Shown in pieces: positions 7,329-16,081 of a stretch of DNA of 35,026 bases (the first letter of the stretch is position 1; every line of letters starts with the position of its first letter). This DNA is from Pseudomonadota bacterium (GTDB lineage Bacteria; Pseudomonadota; Gammaproteobacteria; Burkholderiales; Casimicrobiaceae), in the NCBI GenBank assembly GCA_018241745.1, contig JAFEDG010000140.1, positions 79,098 to 114,123 on the forward strand, in the 5' to 3' direction. The position numbers were made by a program, and so were the translations under genes. The notes beneath the pieces are model-generated. The model had not been told where the DNA came from, made no database searches, and was given only the letters and a program-made list of their open reading frames with translations.

Positions 7329-8185
7329 GGACCGCGACCACCGCCGCGGCCCGTCGCCGCACGCGCAACCTCGTGCTCGCCGCGATCGCCGGCGTCGGCG
7401 TGGCCGTGTGGGTGTTCCCGGTGCTGTGGGGCCTCCTGACGTCGTTCAAGACGGAGCGCGACGTGCTCGCATATCCACCCGCCGTGTTCTTCACGCCGAC
7501 GCTCGCGAACTATCGCGAGGTGCTCTTCGGCGCATCGTCGATCCTGCCCAACCTGTGGTCGAGCTTCGTCGTCGCCACGGCAGCGACGGCGCTGACGATG
7601 CTGTTCGCGATTCCCGCGGCCTACGCGCTCGGCCGCCTGCGCTACCCGTACAAGCGCGCGTCCGGCTTCTACGTGCTGGTCACGCAGATGCTGCCGCCGG
7701 TGGGCCTGATCATCCCGTACTACCTGGTGCTGCAGAAGATCGGCGCGCTCGACACCTACGTCGGGCTCGCGGTCATCTACCTGACGTTCGCGCTGCCGTT
7801 CGCGATCTGGCTGATGGTCTCGTACTTCGAGGACGTGCCACTCGAGATGGAGGAAGCCGCGCTGCTCGACCGCGCCGGTCGCATGCGCGCGCTGTGGCAC
7901 GTGATCCTGCCGCAGGTGCGGGGTGGCATCGCGGTGACGACGATCTTCGTGTTCCTCAACGCGTGGAACGAGTTCCTGTTCGCCGTCGTGCTCGGCGGCA
8001 ACCGCGTGCGGACCGTGACGGTCGCGATGTTCAACTTCATTTCCGTCGAGCAGACCCAGTGGGCCAAGGTGGCCGCCGGCGCGATGCTCGCGATGCTGCC
8101 GGTGATCCTGATCGGCATCTTTGCGCAACGTCACATCGTGAAGGGATTGACCGTGGGTGCGGTGAAGGGCGGAGGGCGGCGATGA
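7325..8185 (+). CDS. Sugar ABC transporter permease 2 (MalG/UgpE type)
   Basis: A 286-residue inner-membrane permease, partner of permease 1 in the heterodimeric channel. About six helices are predicted. The EAA loop reads MEEAALLDRAGRMRALWHVILP, and the C-terminus HIVKGLTVGAVKG is typical of MalG-type subunits. It overlaps permease 1 and the ATPase gene by 4 bases each. Confidence 0.93.
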   Translation: MRTATTAAARRRTRNLVLAAIAGVGVAVWVFPVLWGLLTSFKTERDVLAYPPAVFFTPTLANYREVLFGASSILPNLWSSFVVATAATALTMLFAIPAAYALGRLRYPYKRASGFYVLVTQMLPPVGLIIPYYLVLQKIGALDTYVGLAVIYLTFALPFAIWLMVSYFEDVPLEMEEAALLDRAGRMRALWHVILPQVRGGIAVTTIFVFLNAWNEFLFAVVLGGNRVRTVTVAMFNFISVEQTQWAKVAAGAMLAMLPVILIGIFAQRHIVKGLTVGAVKGGGRR

Positions 8186-9240
8186 CGGCCGCCGCGCGGG
8201 GCAGCGTGCGCCTCGAAGGCGTCGTCAAGCGCCACGGCACGACGACGGTGCTGCACGGTGTCGACCTCGCGATCGAGCCGGGCGAGTTCTTCGTGCTGCT
8301 GGGGCCGTCCGGGTCCGGCAAGACGACGACGCTGCGGATCCTCGCGGGCCTCGAGGACGTCAGCGCGGGACGCGTGCTGATGGATGGCGAGGAGGTCACG
8401 CATGCCGAGCCTGGCGAGCGCGACGTGGCGATGGTGTTCCAGAGCTATGCGCTGTACCCGCACATGACGGTGGCCGGCAACGTCGGCTTCCCGCTGAAGA
8501 TGGTCGGCACCGACGCGGCAACAATCGAGCGCGCCGTGCAGGAAGCGGCGGCGAAGGTCGGCATCGGGCACCTGCTTGCGCGCACGCCGGGCCAGCTCTC
8601 CGGCGGCCAGCAGCAACGCTGCGCGCTGGCGCGTGCGATCGTGCGCCAGCCGCGGCTGTTCCTGCTCGACGAGCCACTGTCCAACCTCGACGCCAAGCTG
8701 CGGCTGGAGACGCGGCTCGAGCTGCACGCTCTGCAGCGCGCGCTCGGTGCCACGACGGTCTACGTGACGCACGACCAGGAGGAGGCGATGACCCTTGCCG
8801 ACCGCATCGCAGTCTTCATGGACGGGCGCATCGTGCAGGTCGGCACGCCGCGCGACGTCTATGCGCGCCCGCAGTCGGTCGCGGTGGCCGGCTTCATCGG
8901 TACGCCGCCGATGAACCTGCTGCCGGCGCGCTGGGAAGGCGACGCACTGGTCGTCGACGGCCAGCGGCTCCCTGCGCCGTCGCGCGCGCCGGTGCCGCGC
9001 GACGTGACGCTCGGGATCCGTCCCGGCCACGTGACCACGGCCACGCAGGGCGTCGCCGCTCACGTGGAGCGCGTCGAGGACCTGGGCGACGCCAGCATCG
9101 TCACGTTCGTCGCAGGCGAGCACCGCATCAAGCAGAAATCCGAGCGCGCGGCGACGGTACGCGAGGGCGACACCGTCGCGCTCGCGTTCGCCACCGACTC
9201 GCTGCATCTCTTCGATCGCGCCACCGGCGCGCGCCTCTGA
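8182..9240 (+). CDS. Sugar ABC transporter ATPase (MalK/UgpC/MsmK type)
   Basis: A 352-residue ATPase driving sugar import. Walker A is GPSGSGKT, the Q-loop is [13 protein letters not shown], the signature is LSGGQQQR, Walker B is [16 protein letters not shown] and the switch His is in THDQEEA. The C-terminal 110 residues form an OB/TOBE-type domain (LGIRPGHV). The start at the ATG at 8182 overlaps the permease stop. Frames running further upstream are shadows of the permease gene. It is the only sugar-importer ATPase gene in the window, although a second permease pair and binding protein lie at 13042-16065. ATPases of this family are known to serve several transporters. Confidence 0.95.
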   Translation: MTAAARGSVRLEGVVKRHGTTTVLHGVDLAIEPGEFFVLLGPSGSGKTTTLRILAGLEDVSAGRVLMDGEEVTHAEPGERDVAMVFQSYALYPHMTVAGNVGFPLKMVGTDAATIERAVQEAAAKVGIGHLLARTPGQLSGGQQQRCALARAIVRQPRLFLLDEPLSNLDAKLRLETRLELHALQRALGATTVYVTHDQEEAMTLADRIAVFMDGRIVQVGTPRDVYARPQSVAVAGFIGTPPMNLLPARWEGDALVVDGQRLPAPSRAPVPRDVTLGIRPGHVTTATQGVAAHVERVEDLGDASIVTFVAGEHRIKQKSERAATVREGDTVALAFATDSLHLFDRATGARL

Positions 9241-9260
9241 ACTTTCACACGAGCCCATCC

Positions 9261-10907
9261 ATGGCCACACCCGCCAAGCGTCCCAACGTCGTGCTGATCC
9301 TCAACGACGACATGGGTTATTCCGACATCGGCTGCTACGGCGGCGAAGTGCAGACACCCAACCTCGACCAGCTCGCGCAAGGCGGCCTGCGCTTTTCGCA
9401 GTTCTACAACACGGCGCGCTGCAGCCCGTCGCGCGCGTCGCTGATGACGGGCCTGCACCCGCACCAGACGGGCATCGGCATCCTCACGTACGACTCGGGA
9501 CCCGAAGGCTATGCGGGCAACCTCAACCATCGTTGCGTGACGATCGCGCAGGTGCTGAAGGCAGCCGGCTACCGGACGTACATGAGCGGCAAGTGGCACG
9601 TCGCGTCCAACCTCAAGACGCCGACGGATGCCTGGCCGATGCAGCGCGGCTTCGACGCGTTCTACGGCACGATCATCGGTGCCGGCAGCTTCTACGACCC
9701 CAACACGCTGACGCGCGGCAACGAGAACGTCGAGCACGAGGCCAGGGAGGATCCGGCGTTCTTCTACACGGACGCGATCAGCGACCAGGCGGTCGACTAC
9801 ATCGATGCGCACGCGCGCGAGCACGCGGACGCGCCGTTCTTCGCCTACGTCGCATACACGGCGCCGCACTGGCCGCTGCACGCCCATCCGGAGGACATCG
9901 CCAAGTACAAGGGACGGTTCGACGCCGGCTGGGACGCGCTGCGCGAGGAGCGGCTCGCGCGGCTCGTCCGCGCGGGGATCCTCGACGCGCGTTGGCAGCT
10001 GTCGCCGCGCGACCCGACGCAGCCGCCATGGAGCGAGGCCGACGAAAAGGCGTGGCGCGCGCGCTGCATGGAGGTGTACGCGGCGCAGATCGACCGGATG
10101 GACCAGGGGATCGGCCGCATCCTCGGCGCGCTCGCGCGCAACGGGATGACCGACGACACGATCGTCATCTTCCTCGCCGACAACGGCGCGTGCGCGGAGG
10201 ACATCCCGACCGACCTCGCGCCCGAAGTGATCGAGCGCGAGCTCGTCGACCAGCTGATGATCGCCCGCTCGCACACGCGGACCGGCGAGAAGGTGAAGTT
10301 CGGCAACGACCCGGCCACGATGCCGGGCGCCGAGGACACGTACCAGAGCTATGGCGTCGCGTGGGCCAACCTGTCCAACACGCCGTTCCGGCTGTACAAG
10401 CACTGGATCCACGAAGGCGGCATCTCGACGCCGCTGATCGTACAGTGGCCACGCGGCATCGCCGCACGCGGCGAGATCCGGCACACGCCCGGCTACCTGC
10501 CGGACATCATGGCCACGCTGTGCGAGCTATGCGCCGCCGATTACCCGGCGACGCACGGCGGTCACGCGATCCTGCCTCCCGAGGGGCGGTCGCTGGTACC
10601 GGCGTTCACCGACGATGGCGTCGTTCGCGAGCCGATGTTCTGGGAGCACGAGGGCAACAGCGCCGTCCGTATCGGGCAATGGAAGCTCGTGCGCAAGCAC
10701 CCGGGCGGCTGGGAGCTGTATGACATGACCGCCGACCGCACCGAGCTGCACGACCTCGCCGCGAGGCACCCGGACCGCGTCCGCGAGATGGCCGCGCTGT
10801 ACGAGGCGTGGGCGCGGCGGTGCGGCGTGCTCGACCGCGACAAGGTCGTCGCGCTGATGCGCAGCCAGGGCGTCACCAAGGCGTTCTGGGAGAAGGCCGA
10901 GGAATAG
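9261..10907 (+). CDS. Arylsulfatase-type sulfatase without signal peptide
   Basis: A 548-residue type I sulfatase that hydrolyses sulfate esters with a formylglycine made from an active-site cysteine. The maturation motif CSPSR starts at Cys54. Metal-binding motifs include NDDMGYSDIGCYGG near the start, GKWH (about 111-114) and the FLADNGAC region. Length fits the arylsulfatase A branch. The N-terminus goes straight into the domain (RPNVVLILNDD) with no signal peptide, so the enzyme is probably cytoplasmic. Twenty bases separate it from the ATPase gene, suggesting one operon. I infer that the importer brings in a sulfated compound. No formylglycine-generating enzyme is visible here. The stop codon lies within a REP-like palindrome. 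Confidence 0.93.
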   Translation: MATPAKRPNVVLILNDDMGYSDIGCYGGEVQTPNLDQLAQGGLRFSQFYNTARCSPSRASLMTGLHPHQTGIGILTYDSGPEGYAGNLNHRCVTIAQVLKAAGYRTYMSGKWHVASNLKTPTDAWPMQRGFDAFYGTIIGAGSFYDPNTLTRGNENVEHEAREDPAFFYTDAISDQAVDYIDAHAREHADAPFFAYVAYTAPHWPLHAHPEDIAKYKGRFDAGWDALREERLARLVRAGILDARWQLSPRDPTQPPWSEADEKAWRARCMEVYAAQIDRMDQGIGRILGALARNGMTDDTIVIFLADNGACAEDIPTDLAPEVIERELVDQLMIARSHTRTGEKVKFGNDPATMPGAEDTYQSYGVAWANLSNTPFRLYKHWIHEGGISTPLIVQWPRGIAARGEIRHTPGYLPDIMATLCELCAADYPATHGGHAILPPEGRSLVPAFTDDGVVREPMFWEHEGNSAVRIGQWKLVRKHPGGWELYDMTADRTELHDLAARHPDRVREMAALYEAWARRCGVLDRDKVVALMRSQGVTKAFWEKAEE

Positions 10908-10980
10908 GGTCCGACCCTATTTCCTGGCCGCCCACACCGGGACGGGAGGGGCGACCGCGATGGCAGGCAGGGTCGGACCC
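10903..10980. repeat. REP-like inverted pair after the sulfatase gene
   Basis: AATAGGGTCCGACCCTATT (10903-10921) is a perfect 19-base palindrome around C10912, and its TAG is the sulfatase stop codon. An inverted core copy GGGTCGGACCC lies at 10970-10980, 52 bases on. The pair could fold into a long stem-loop, like BIME-type REP doublets. Confidence 0.8.
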
Positions 10981-11026
10981 GGCGTGAATATTCGACACGC
11001 GGGCAGTTAACCGGGGCGCCCCCGGC

Positions 11027-11032
11027 TAGAAT
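11027..11032 (+). promoter_or_regulatory. Candidate -10 box ahead of the DMT transporter
   Basis: TAGAAT followed by CG, the same form as the tRNA-Gly -10 box. No convincing -35 is visible. It would give a leader of about 75 bases before the ATG at 11116. Confidence 0.3.
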
Positions 11033-11115
11033 CGGGCGGCGCGCGACGCGCTCGGCCCGGTGGGCTCGTGGCGGCGCACGGGTCGCTGGCACTGACATTG
11101 CTGGCGGGTACGGAC

Positions 11116-12045
11116 ATGAACGCGCTGGCCATGCCCAAGCCGCTATCCTCCCTGCCGCTGTCGTCGATCGCGATGATCGTCGCCTCGGTGCTGTGCTTCT
11201 CGGTGCTGGACTCCACGGTCAAGTACCTGTCGCCGCGTTACCCCGTGCCGCTGATCGTCTGGCTGCGCTGGGTGGTCCAGGCCGTCGCGCTGGTCATCGT
11301 CTGGGGCCCGACGATGGGCCGCGAGCTCGTCCGCACCGCGCAGCCGCGGGTACAGCTCGCGCGCGGGCTCGGGATCATCGCGTCGTCGATCCTGTTCACG
11401 ACCGCCTTGAAGTACCTGCCGCTCGGCGAGGCGACCGCGCTCAACTACTCGACGCCGCTGATGGTGGCCGTCCTGGCCGCGTTCGTGCTCCACGAGAAGC
11501 TCACCGGATCGCAGCTCGCGTTCATCGGCGCCGGCCTGGTCGGCATGCTGCTGATCGTGCGGCCGGGCTCGGCGGTGTTCCAGCCCGCAGCGTTCTTTGC
11601 GCTCGGGTCCGCGTGCTGCTACTCGGTGTTCACGATCCTCACCCGCACCGTCGGCGGGGACGACCCGCGCGTGTCGCTGTTCATCCCCGCCGTCGTCGGC
11701 GCGGCCGTGATGACCGGCATCGTGCCGTTCGTCGACCGCCCGCCCGAGATCCGCGCGTTCGACGTGGTGCTGCTCGTCGTGGGGAGCCTGATCGCGACGT
11801 GTGGACATTTCCTGTTCATCCTTGCGTTCCGCCAGGGCCCGGTCGCGTCGCTGACGCCGTTCAGCTATTTCCAGATCGTGTTCGCGACGCTGATCGGCTG
11901 GTTCATGTTCGACACCTTTCCCTCCGGATGGGCGCTCGCCGGCATGCTGATCATCGCGGCCAGCGGACTTCTGATAACGTTGCAGGCGCGCCGGCAGCAA
12001 CGCCTCGACGTCGTGACGACGACCGGGCCTGCGGCCGTCGACTAG
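11116..12045 (+). CDS. EamA/DMT-family transporter
   Basis: A 309-residue inner-membrane protein of the drug/metabolite transporter superfamily with two EamA repeats and about ten helices. Family cues are the first-repeat end GEATALNYSTPLMVAVLAAFVLHEKL and the matching second-repeat segment TPFSYFQIVFATLIGWFMF. The ATG at 11116 is preferred because the helix-rich domain follows directly; a GTG at 11068 would add 16 residues. Direction and substrate cannot be read from sequence. It may be the exit route for a by-product of the sulfatase cluster or be unrelated. Confidence 0.88.
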   Translation: MNALAMPKPLSSLPLSSIAMIVASVLCFSVLDSTVKYLSPRYPVPLIVWLRWVVQAVALVIVWGPTMGRELVRTAQPRVQLARGLGIIASSILFTTALKYLPLGEATALNYSTPLMVAVLAAFVLHEKLTGSQLAFIGAGLVGMLLIVRPGSAVFQPAAFFALGSACCYSVFTILTRTVGGDDPRVSLFIPAVVGAAVMTGIVPFVDRPPEIRAFDVVLLVVGSLIATCGHFLFILAFRQGPVASLTPFSYFQIVFATLIGWFMFDTFPSGWALAGMLIIAASGLLITLQARRQQRLDVVTTTGPAAVD

Positions 12046-12107
12046 CCACTACACTCGAAACACACCAGGCACCCCGCGCCCGCCGGGCGCCATACGGGGA
12101 GGAATCC

Positions 12108-13016
12108 ATGGACAAGCCACGCATCGGCTTCGTCGGTGTCGGCCTGATGGGGCACGGCATCGCGAAGAACCTCGTCGAAAAGGGTCACCTGCTGACCGTC
12201 CGCGCGCACCGCAACCGCGCGCCGGTCGACGACCTGGTCAAGCGCGGCGCGCGCGAGGTGCAGACGCATGCGGACATCGCGCGCGACGCCGACATCGTGT
12301 TCCTGTGCGTGACCGGCGCGCCGCAGGTCGAGGAAGCGGTGCTCGGCAAGGACGGGCTCGCATCGACGGCGCGCGCAGGCATGATCATCGTCGACACGTC
12401 GACGAGCGAGCCGGCGACGACGGCGCGGATGCGCGAGACGCTCGCCGCGCAGGGTGTGCGCTTCGTCGACGCGCCGCTGGCGCGGACGCCGGTGGAAGCC
12501 GAGGCGGGCAAGCTCAACATCATGGTCGGCGCCGACGACGCGACGTTCGCCGAGCTGCAGCCGGTCCTCGCCACGTTCTGCGAGAACATCATCCACGCCG
12601 GGCCGGCGGGCCACGGCATCGTGCTCAAGCTCGTCAACAACTTCGTCGCGCAGGCCATCTGCACGGCCACCGCCGAAGCGTGCGCCGTCGCCGTGAAGTC
12701 CGGCCTGTCGCTGACCAAGCTGCACCAGGTGATCTCCGCGGGGGCGGTCAACTCGGGCCTGTTCCAGATGGTCGTCGGCAAGATGCTCGAAGGCGGCCAC
12801 CTCGACGGGCTCAAGTTCACGCTCGTCAACGCGGCCAAGGACCTGCGCTACTACACGCATTTGACCGAAAGCCTGATGATGCCGTCGATCGTCGGCGAAG
12901 CCGTGCACCAGAGCCTCGTCACGGCCAACGCACTGGGTCTCGGGGACAAGTACGTGCCGTCGTTGCTGGAGGCGCAGGAGAAGCTGACGGGCGTGAAGAT
13001 CGTCGGGGCGAAGTAA
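12108..13016 (+). CDS. Beta-hydroxyacid dehydrogenase (3-hydroxyisobutyrate dehydrogenase / tartronate semialdehyde reductase family)
   Basis: A 302-residue NAD(P)-dependent oxidoreductase of the HIBADH/GarR family. The Rossmann motif is GFVGVGLMGHGIAKNL at residues 7-22. The substrate-binding segment is FVDAPLART..EAEAGKL (about 119-135), and the catalytic lysine is Lys174 in GIVLKLVNN. Family members reduce or oxidise small beta-hydroxyacids such as tartronate semialdehyde, a common end step of sugar-acid breakdown. That fits its position between two carbohydrate clusters. SD GGGGAGGA lies 6 bases before the ATG. The leader contains a GCGCCC/GGGCGC hairpin at 12076-12090. Exact substrate unknown. 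Confidence 0.9.
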   Translation: MDKPRIGFVGVGLMGHGIAKNLVEKGHLLTVRAHRNRAPVDDLVKRGAREVQTHADIARDADIVFLCVTGAPQVEEAVLGKDGLASTARAGMIIVDTSTSEPATTARMRETLAAQGVRFVDAPLARTPVEAEAGKLNIMVGADDATFAELQPVLATFCENIIHAGPAGHGIVLKLVNNFVAQAICTATAEACAVAVKSGLSLTKLHQVISAGAVNSGLFQMVVGKMLEGGHLDGLKFTLVNAAKDLRYYTHLTESLMMPSIVGEAVHQSLVTANALGLGDKYVPSLLEAQEKLTGVKIVGAK

Positions 13017-13041
13017 CGCGGCCCGCAGGGCCACCCCGCGG

Positions 13042-13875
13042 TCAGCCCTTGACGGCGCCCGCGGTGATGGCGCTGACCAGGTGGCGCTCGAGCAGCGCGT
13101 AAAGCACCATCACCGGCAGCGCGGCGATGACGGCCGCGGCCATCAGCTCGTTCCACTGCACGCGGTACTCGCCGACCATGTTGGCGATGCCCACCGACAG
13201 CACGTACATCGACGCGTCGGTGGTGAGGACCAGCGCCCACACGTAGGAATTCCACGCGATCAGGAACGTGAACAACGCGACCGCGACGAGGCCGGGCCGC
13301 GCGAGCGGGAGGATGACGCGCACGAACGTGGTCCAGGCGCCCGCGCCGTCGATCGTTGCCGCCTCGTCGATCTCGCGCGGGATGCCGCGGAAGAAGCCGA
13401 CCAGCATCCACACGGAAAACGGCAGCGCGAACGACGAATACGCGAGCACCAGCGCCCAGTACGTGTTCAGCAACCCGAGGTCCGACATCAGCCGGAAGTA
13501 CGGAATGATCAGCAGCGTTTCCGGCAGCATCTTGGTGAAGAGCAGGAACAGCACGAACGGCGTGGCGCCGCGCGGGAAGAAGCGCGTGAGGCCGTAGGCG
13601 GCCAGCGCGGCGAGCAGCACGGACAACGCGGTCGTGCCCAGCGCGACGACGAGGCTGTTGACGAAATAGCGGCCGACCGGCCGGTCGGTGAGCACGGTGC
13701 GGTACGCGTCGAGTGACCAGTGCGCGGACACGAAGGTCGGGGGCGACGCGAACACTTCGGTCGCCGGCTTCAGCGACGTGTTGAGCATCCAGTAGAACGG
13801 GAACAGCGTCACCGCGAGCGCCACCAGCGCCACGGCCCACAGCACTACGGTGCGCAGCGCGGACGGCGGTGTCAT
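13042..13875 (-). CDS. Sugar ABC transporter permease 2 of cluster 2 (MalG type)
   Basis: A 277-residue inner-membrane permease with about six helices. The N-terminus reads LFPFYWMLNTSLKP, the EAA loop is IDEAATIDGAGAWTTFVRVILPLARPG, and the C-terminus SAITAGAVKG is typical of MalG-type subunits. The ATG at 13875 overlaps the stop of the upstream permease (ATGA). The longer frame to 14658 runs through that permease in another frame and is not real. It is the last gene of cluster 2, convergent with the dehydrogenase gene 25 bases away. No ATPase gene follows. Confidence 0.93.
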   Translation of the reverse strand: MTPPSALRTVVLWAVALVALAVTLFPFYWMLNTSLKPATEVFASPPTFVSAHWSLDAYRTVLTDRPVGRYFVNSLVVALGTTALSVLLAALAAYGLTRFFPRGATPFVLFLLFTKMLPETLLIIPYFRLMSDLGLLNTYWALVLAYSSFALPFSVWMLVGFFRGIPREIDEAATIDGAGAWTTFVRVILPLARPGLVAVALFTFLIAWNSYVWALVLTTDASMYVLSVGIANMVGEYRVQWNELMAAAVIAALPVMVLYALLERHLVSAITAGAVKG

Positions 13876-14765
13876 CGCGCGTCCCCGGCGTCGCGGTCGA
13901 TCCGGGTGATTCGGATGTACACGACGACGAGCGCGAGCACGATCGCGAGCAGCAGCACGCCGATCGCCGCCGCCTCGCCGAAACGGTTGCCGCGGAATGC
14001 GGTGTTGTACAGCAGGACAGGCAGCACTTCGGTCGCGCTGGCCGGGCCGCCGCCGGTCATCACGCCGATGATGTCGTAGTGGCGGACGGTGTTGATGACG
14101 TCGAGCGTCGTCGCCACCACGACCAGGTAGCGCAGGTTGGGCCACGTGACGTAGCGGAAGCGCTGCCACGCGTTGGCACCGTCGAGCGCCGCGGCTTCGT
14201 ACTGCTCCTGCGGCACCGTCTGCAGCCCGGCGAGCATCAGCAGCATGACGAATGGCACGCCGCGCCACACATCGACGGCCACCACCGATGCGAACGCCGA
14301 CAGCGGCTCGCCAAGCCAGGCTTTCGGCGATCCGATGAGGCCCGCGCTTTGCGCCAGGTAATTGACGACGCCGAACTGCGGCTCCAGCAGCCACAGCCAG
14401 ACCGTCGCACCCACGGCCGGCGCAACCATCCACGGCGTCAGGAACGCGATCCGCAATGCGGTCCGCGCCGTGCGCAGCTCCGCGAGCAGCAGCGCCAGCG
14501 CCAGGCCCAGCGCGACGTGCAGCAACACCGACGACGCCGTGAACGCAGCGGAGCGCGCGAGCCCGTGCCAGAACGTCTCGTCGGCGAGGACCGTCGCATA
14601 GTTGGCGACGCCGACGAAGCTCGAGCGGAGCCCGCGCACGCGCAGCAGGCTCGTCCACACGGCGCTGCCGAGCGGCACGATGACGACGGCCGCCAGGAAC
14701 AGCGCGACCGGCGCGACGAACAGGTAGCCCGTCAGCCGCTGGCGTTGGCGCGGCGCAAGATCCAC
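13872..14765 (-). CDS. Sugar ABC transporter permease 1 of cluster 2 (MalF type)
   Basis: A 297-residue inner-membrane permease with about six helices. The EAA loop is YEAAALDGANAWQRFRYVTWP, and the conserved TWMVAPAVGATVW-like stretch (LTPWMVAPAVGA) is present. It is coupled to permease 2 by a 4-base overlap and lies 19 bases downstream of the binding-protein gene. Confidence 0.92.
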   Translation of the reverse strand: MDLAPRQRQRLTGYLFVAPVALFLAAVVIVPLGSAVWTSLLRVRGLRSSFVGVANYATVLADETFWHGLARSAAFTASSVLLHVALGLALALLLAELRTARTALRIAFLTPWMVAPAVGATVWLWLLEPQFGVVNYLAQSAGLIGSPKAWLGEPLSAFASVVAVDVWRGVPFVMLLMLAGLQTVPQEQYEAAALDGANAWQRFRYVTWPNLRYLVVVATTLDVINTVRHYDIIGVMTGGGPASATEVLPVLLYNTAFRGNRFGEAAAIGVLLLAIVLALVVVYIRITRIDRDAGDAR

Positions 14766-14784
14766 GGGCGGACGCCGCCGTGCG

Positions 14785-16065
14785 TCAGATGTCGTTGAGC
14801 TTCTTCGTCACCTTGGCGTCGAGCTCGCGGAAGATCTGGTCCGTCTTGTCGGGATCGAGGAGCGCCTTCTGCACCGCGTCGACGATGTCGTTGGCGGCGA
14901 TCTCCGCCCACGCCGGGTGCGGCAGCGGGTAGCTGCGCGCATGTGCGCCCATCGCGACGAATTGCGCGAGCATCGGGTCCGCCTTGATCTCGGGCGCGTC
15001 GGCGATATCGTTGCGCATCGGCATCCAGTTGGCGACGACGGCGCGCTCGATCGACCACTTGCGGTCCGCGTCGAACTTGATGAACTTCCAGGCCGCTTCC
15101 GGGTACTTGCACGATGCGGAAATGCTCGACGCCGTGACTGTGGCGAGCGTCGGCGCGTCGGGCACGTTGGCCGGGTTGGACGTCGCGAACAGCTTGCCCT
15201 TGAGCGCCGGGTTGTCGCCGACCACCTTGGCCACCGACCAGTACGCGTTGCGCATCGTCGCGATCTTCTGCTGCGCGAACAGGTTGGTCTGCTCGAGGTA
15301 GTTGGTCGTCGTCGGCGCGGGCGCCGCGATGCCGCCCTTGCGCGCGAAGCCCAGGTAGGTCTTGATCGCTGCGAGGCTCTTCGGGTTCTTGGCGAACGTC
15401 GCCTCGGTCATGTCGGCATTGAACGCCTCGCCGCCGTTGGCCCAGATCCACGTGAGCAGCACGCGCGTCGTCGTGTCCGTCTTGCCGCCCAGCACCGCCA
15501 TCGCCCAGTGGTCGTCACCGGTGAGCTTCCTGCCCCATGCAATGTACTCGTCGAAATTCTTCGGCGGATGCGCGGGATCGAGGCCCGCTTTCACGACGAG
15601 ATCGCGGTTGTAGATCTCGCCGTACGTGCCGCCCCAGATCGGCAGGCCGTACAGCTGGCCCTTCCACTTGGCCGCGGTCAGGATGTCCGGGTTCCACGCG
15701 GAGCGGAACGAGGCGGGCTCGGCGTTCCAGAACTTGTCGAGTGACAGCAGATAGCCGTTGTAGGCAGCCGTGGTCAGGTCCACGCTGACGATGCACGGCG
15801 CTTGCTTCGCCTGCGCGGCCGCGACGAACTTGGTCCAGTGATCCTTGCGCGCGACCAGCACCGGCTCGACCTTGATGCCCGGGTTGGCGGCCTCGAATTC
15901 GGCGATCGTCTTCTTCCAGATCGGCTCGTACTGGCTTTCGGTCAGGTTGGCCGTCTGCCACTGCAGCACGATCGGGTCGGCGGCGCGCGCGGCGCCGGAG
16001 CACAGCGCGGCGGCGACGGCTAGCGAAAGGGCGAGGCGCGTGGCGCCAGCGATGCGGACGTTCAT
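14785..16065 (-). CDS. Sugar ABC transporter substrate-binding protein of cluster 2
   Basis: A 426-residue extracellular solute-binding protein of family 1. A Sec signal peptide spans residues 1-29 (AARAADP cleavage region). The mature part begins IVLQWQTANLTESQYEPIWKKTIAEFEAANPGI in family style, with GLPIWGGTYGEIYNRDLV in the middle. The start at 16065 has GGAGGAGAC just upstream. It differs from the cluster 1 binding protein in signal type (Sec, not Tat) and sequence, so a different ligand is likely. The adjacent dehydratase gene suggests an aldonate, uronate or related sugar. Confidence 0.92.
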   Translation of the reverse strand: MNVRIAGATRLALSLAVAAALCSGAARAADPIVLQWQTANLTESQYEPIWKKTIAEFEAANPGIKVEPVLVARKDHWTKFVAAAQAKQAPCIVSVDLTTAAYNGYLLSLDKFWNAEPASFRSAWNPDILTAAKWKGQLYGLPIWGGTYGEIYNRDLVVKAGLDPAHPPKNFDEYIAWGRKLTGDDHWAMAVLGGKTDTTTRVLLTWIWANGGEAFNADMTEATFAKNPKSLAAIKTYLGFARKGGIAAPAPTTTNYLEQTNLFAQQKIATMRNAYWSVAKVVGDNPALKGKLFATSNPANVPDAPTLATVTASSISASCKYPEAAWKFIKFDADRKWSIERAVVANWMPMRNDIADAPEIKADPMLAQFVAMGAHARSYPLPHPAWAEIAANDIVDAVQKALLDPDKTDQIFRELDAKVTKKLNDI

Positions 16066-16081
16066 GCTTGTCTCCTCCGGA

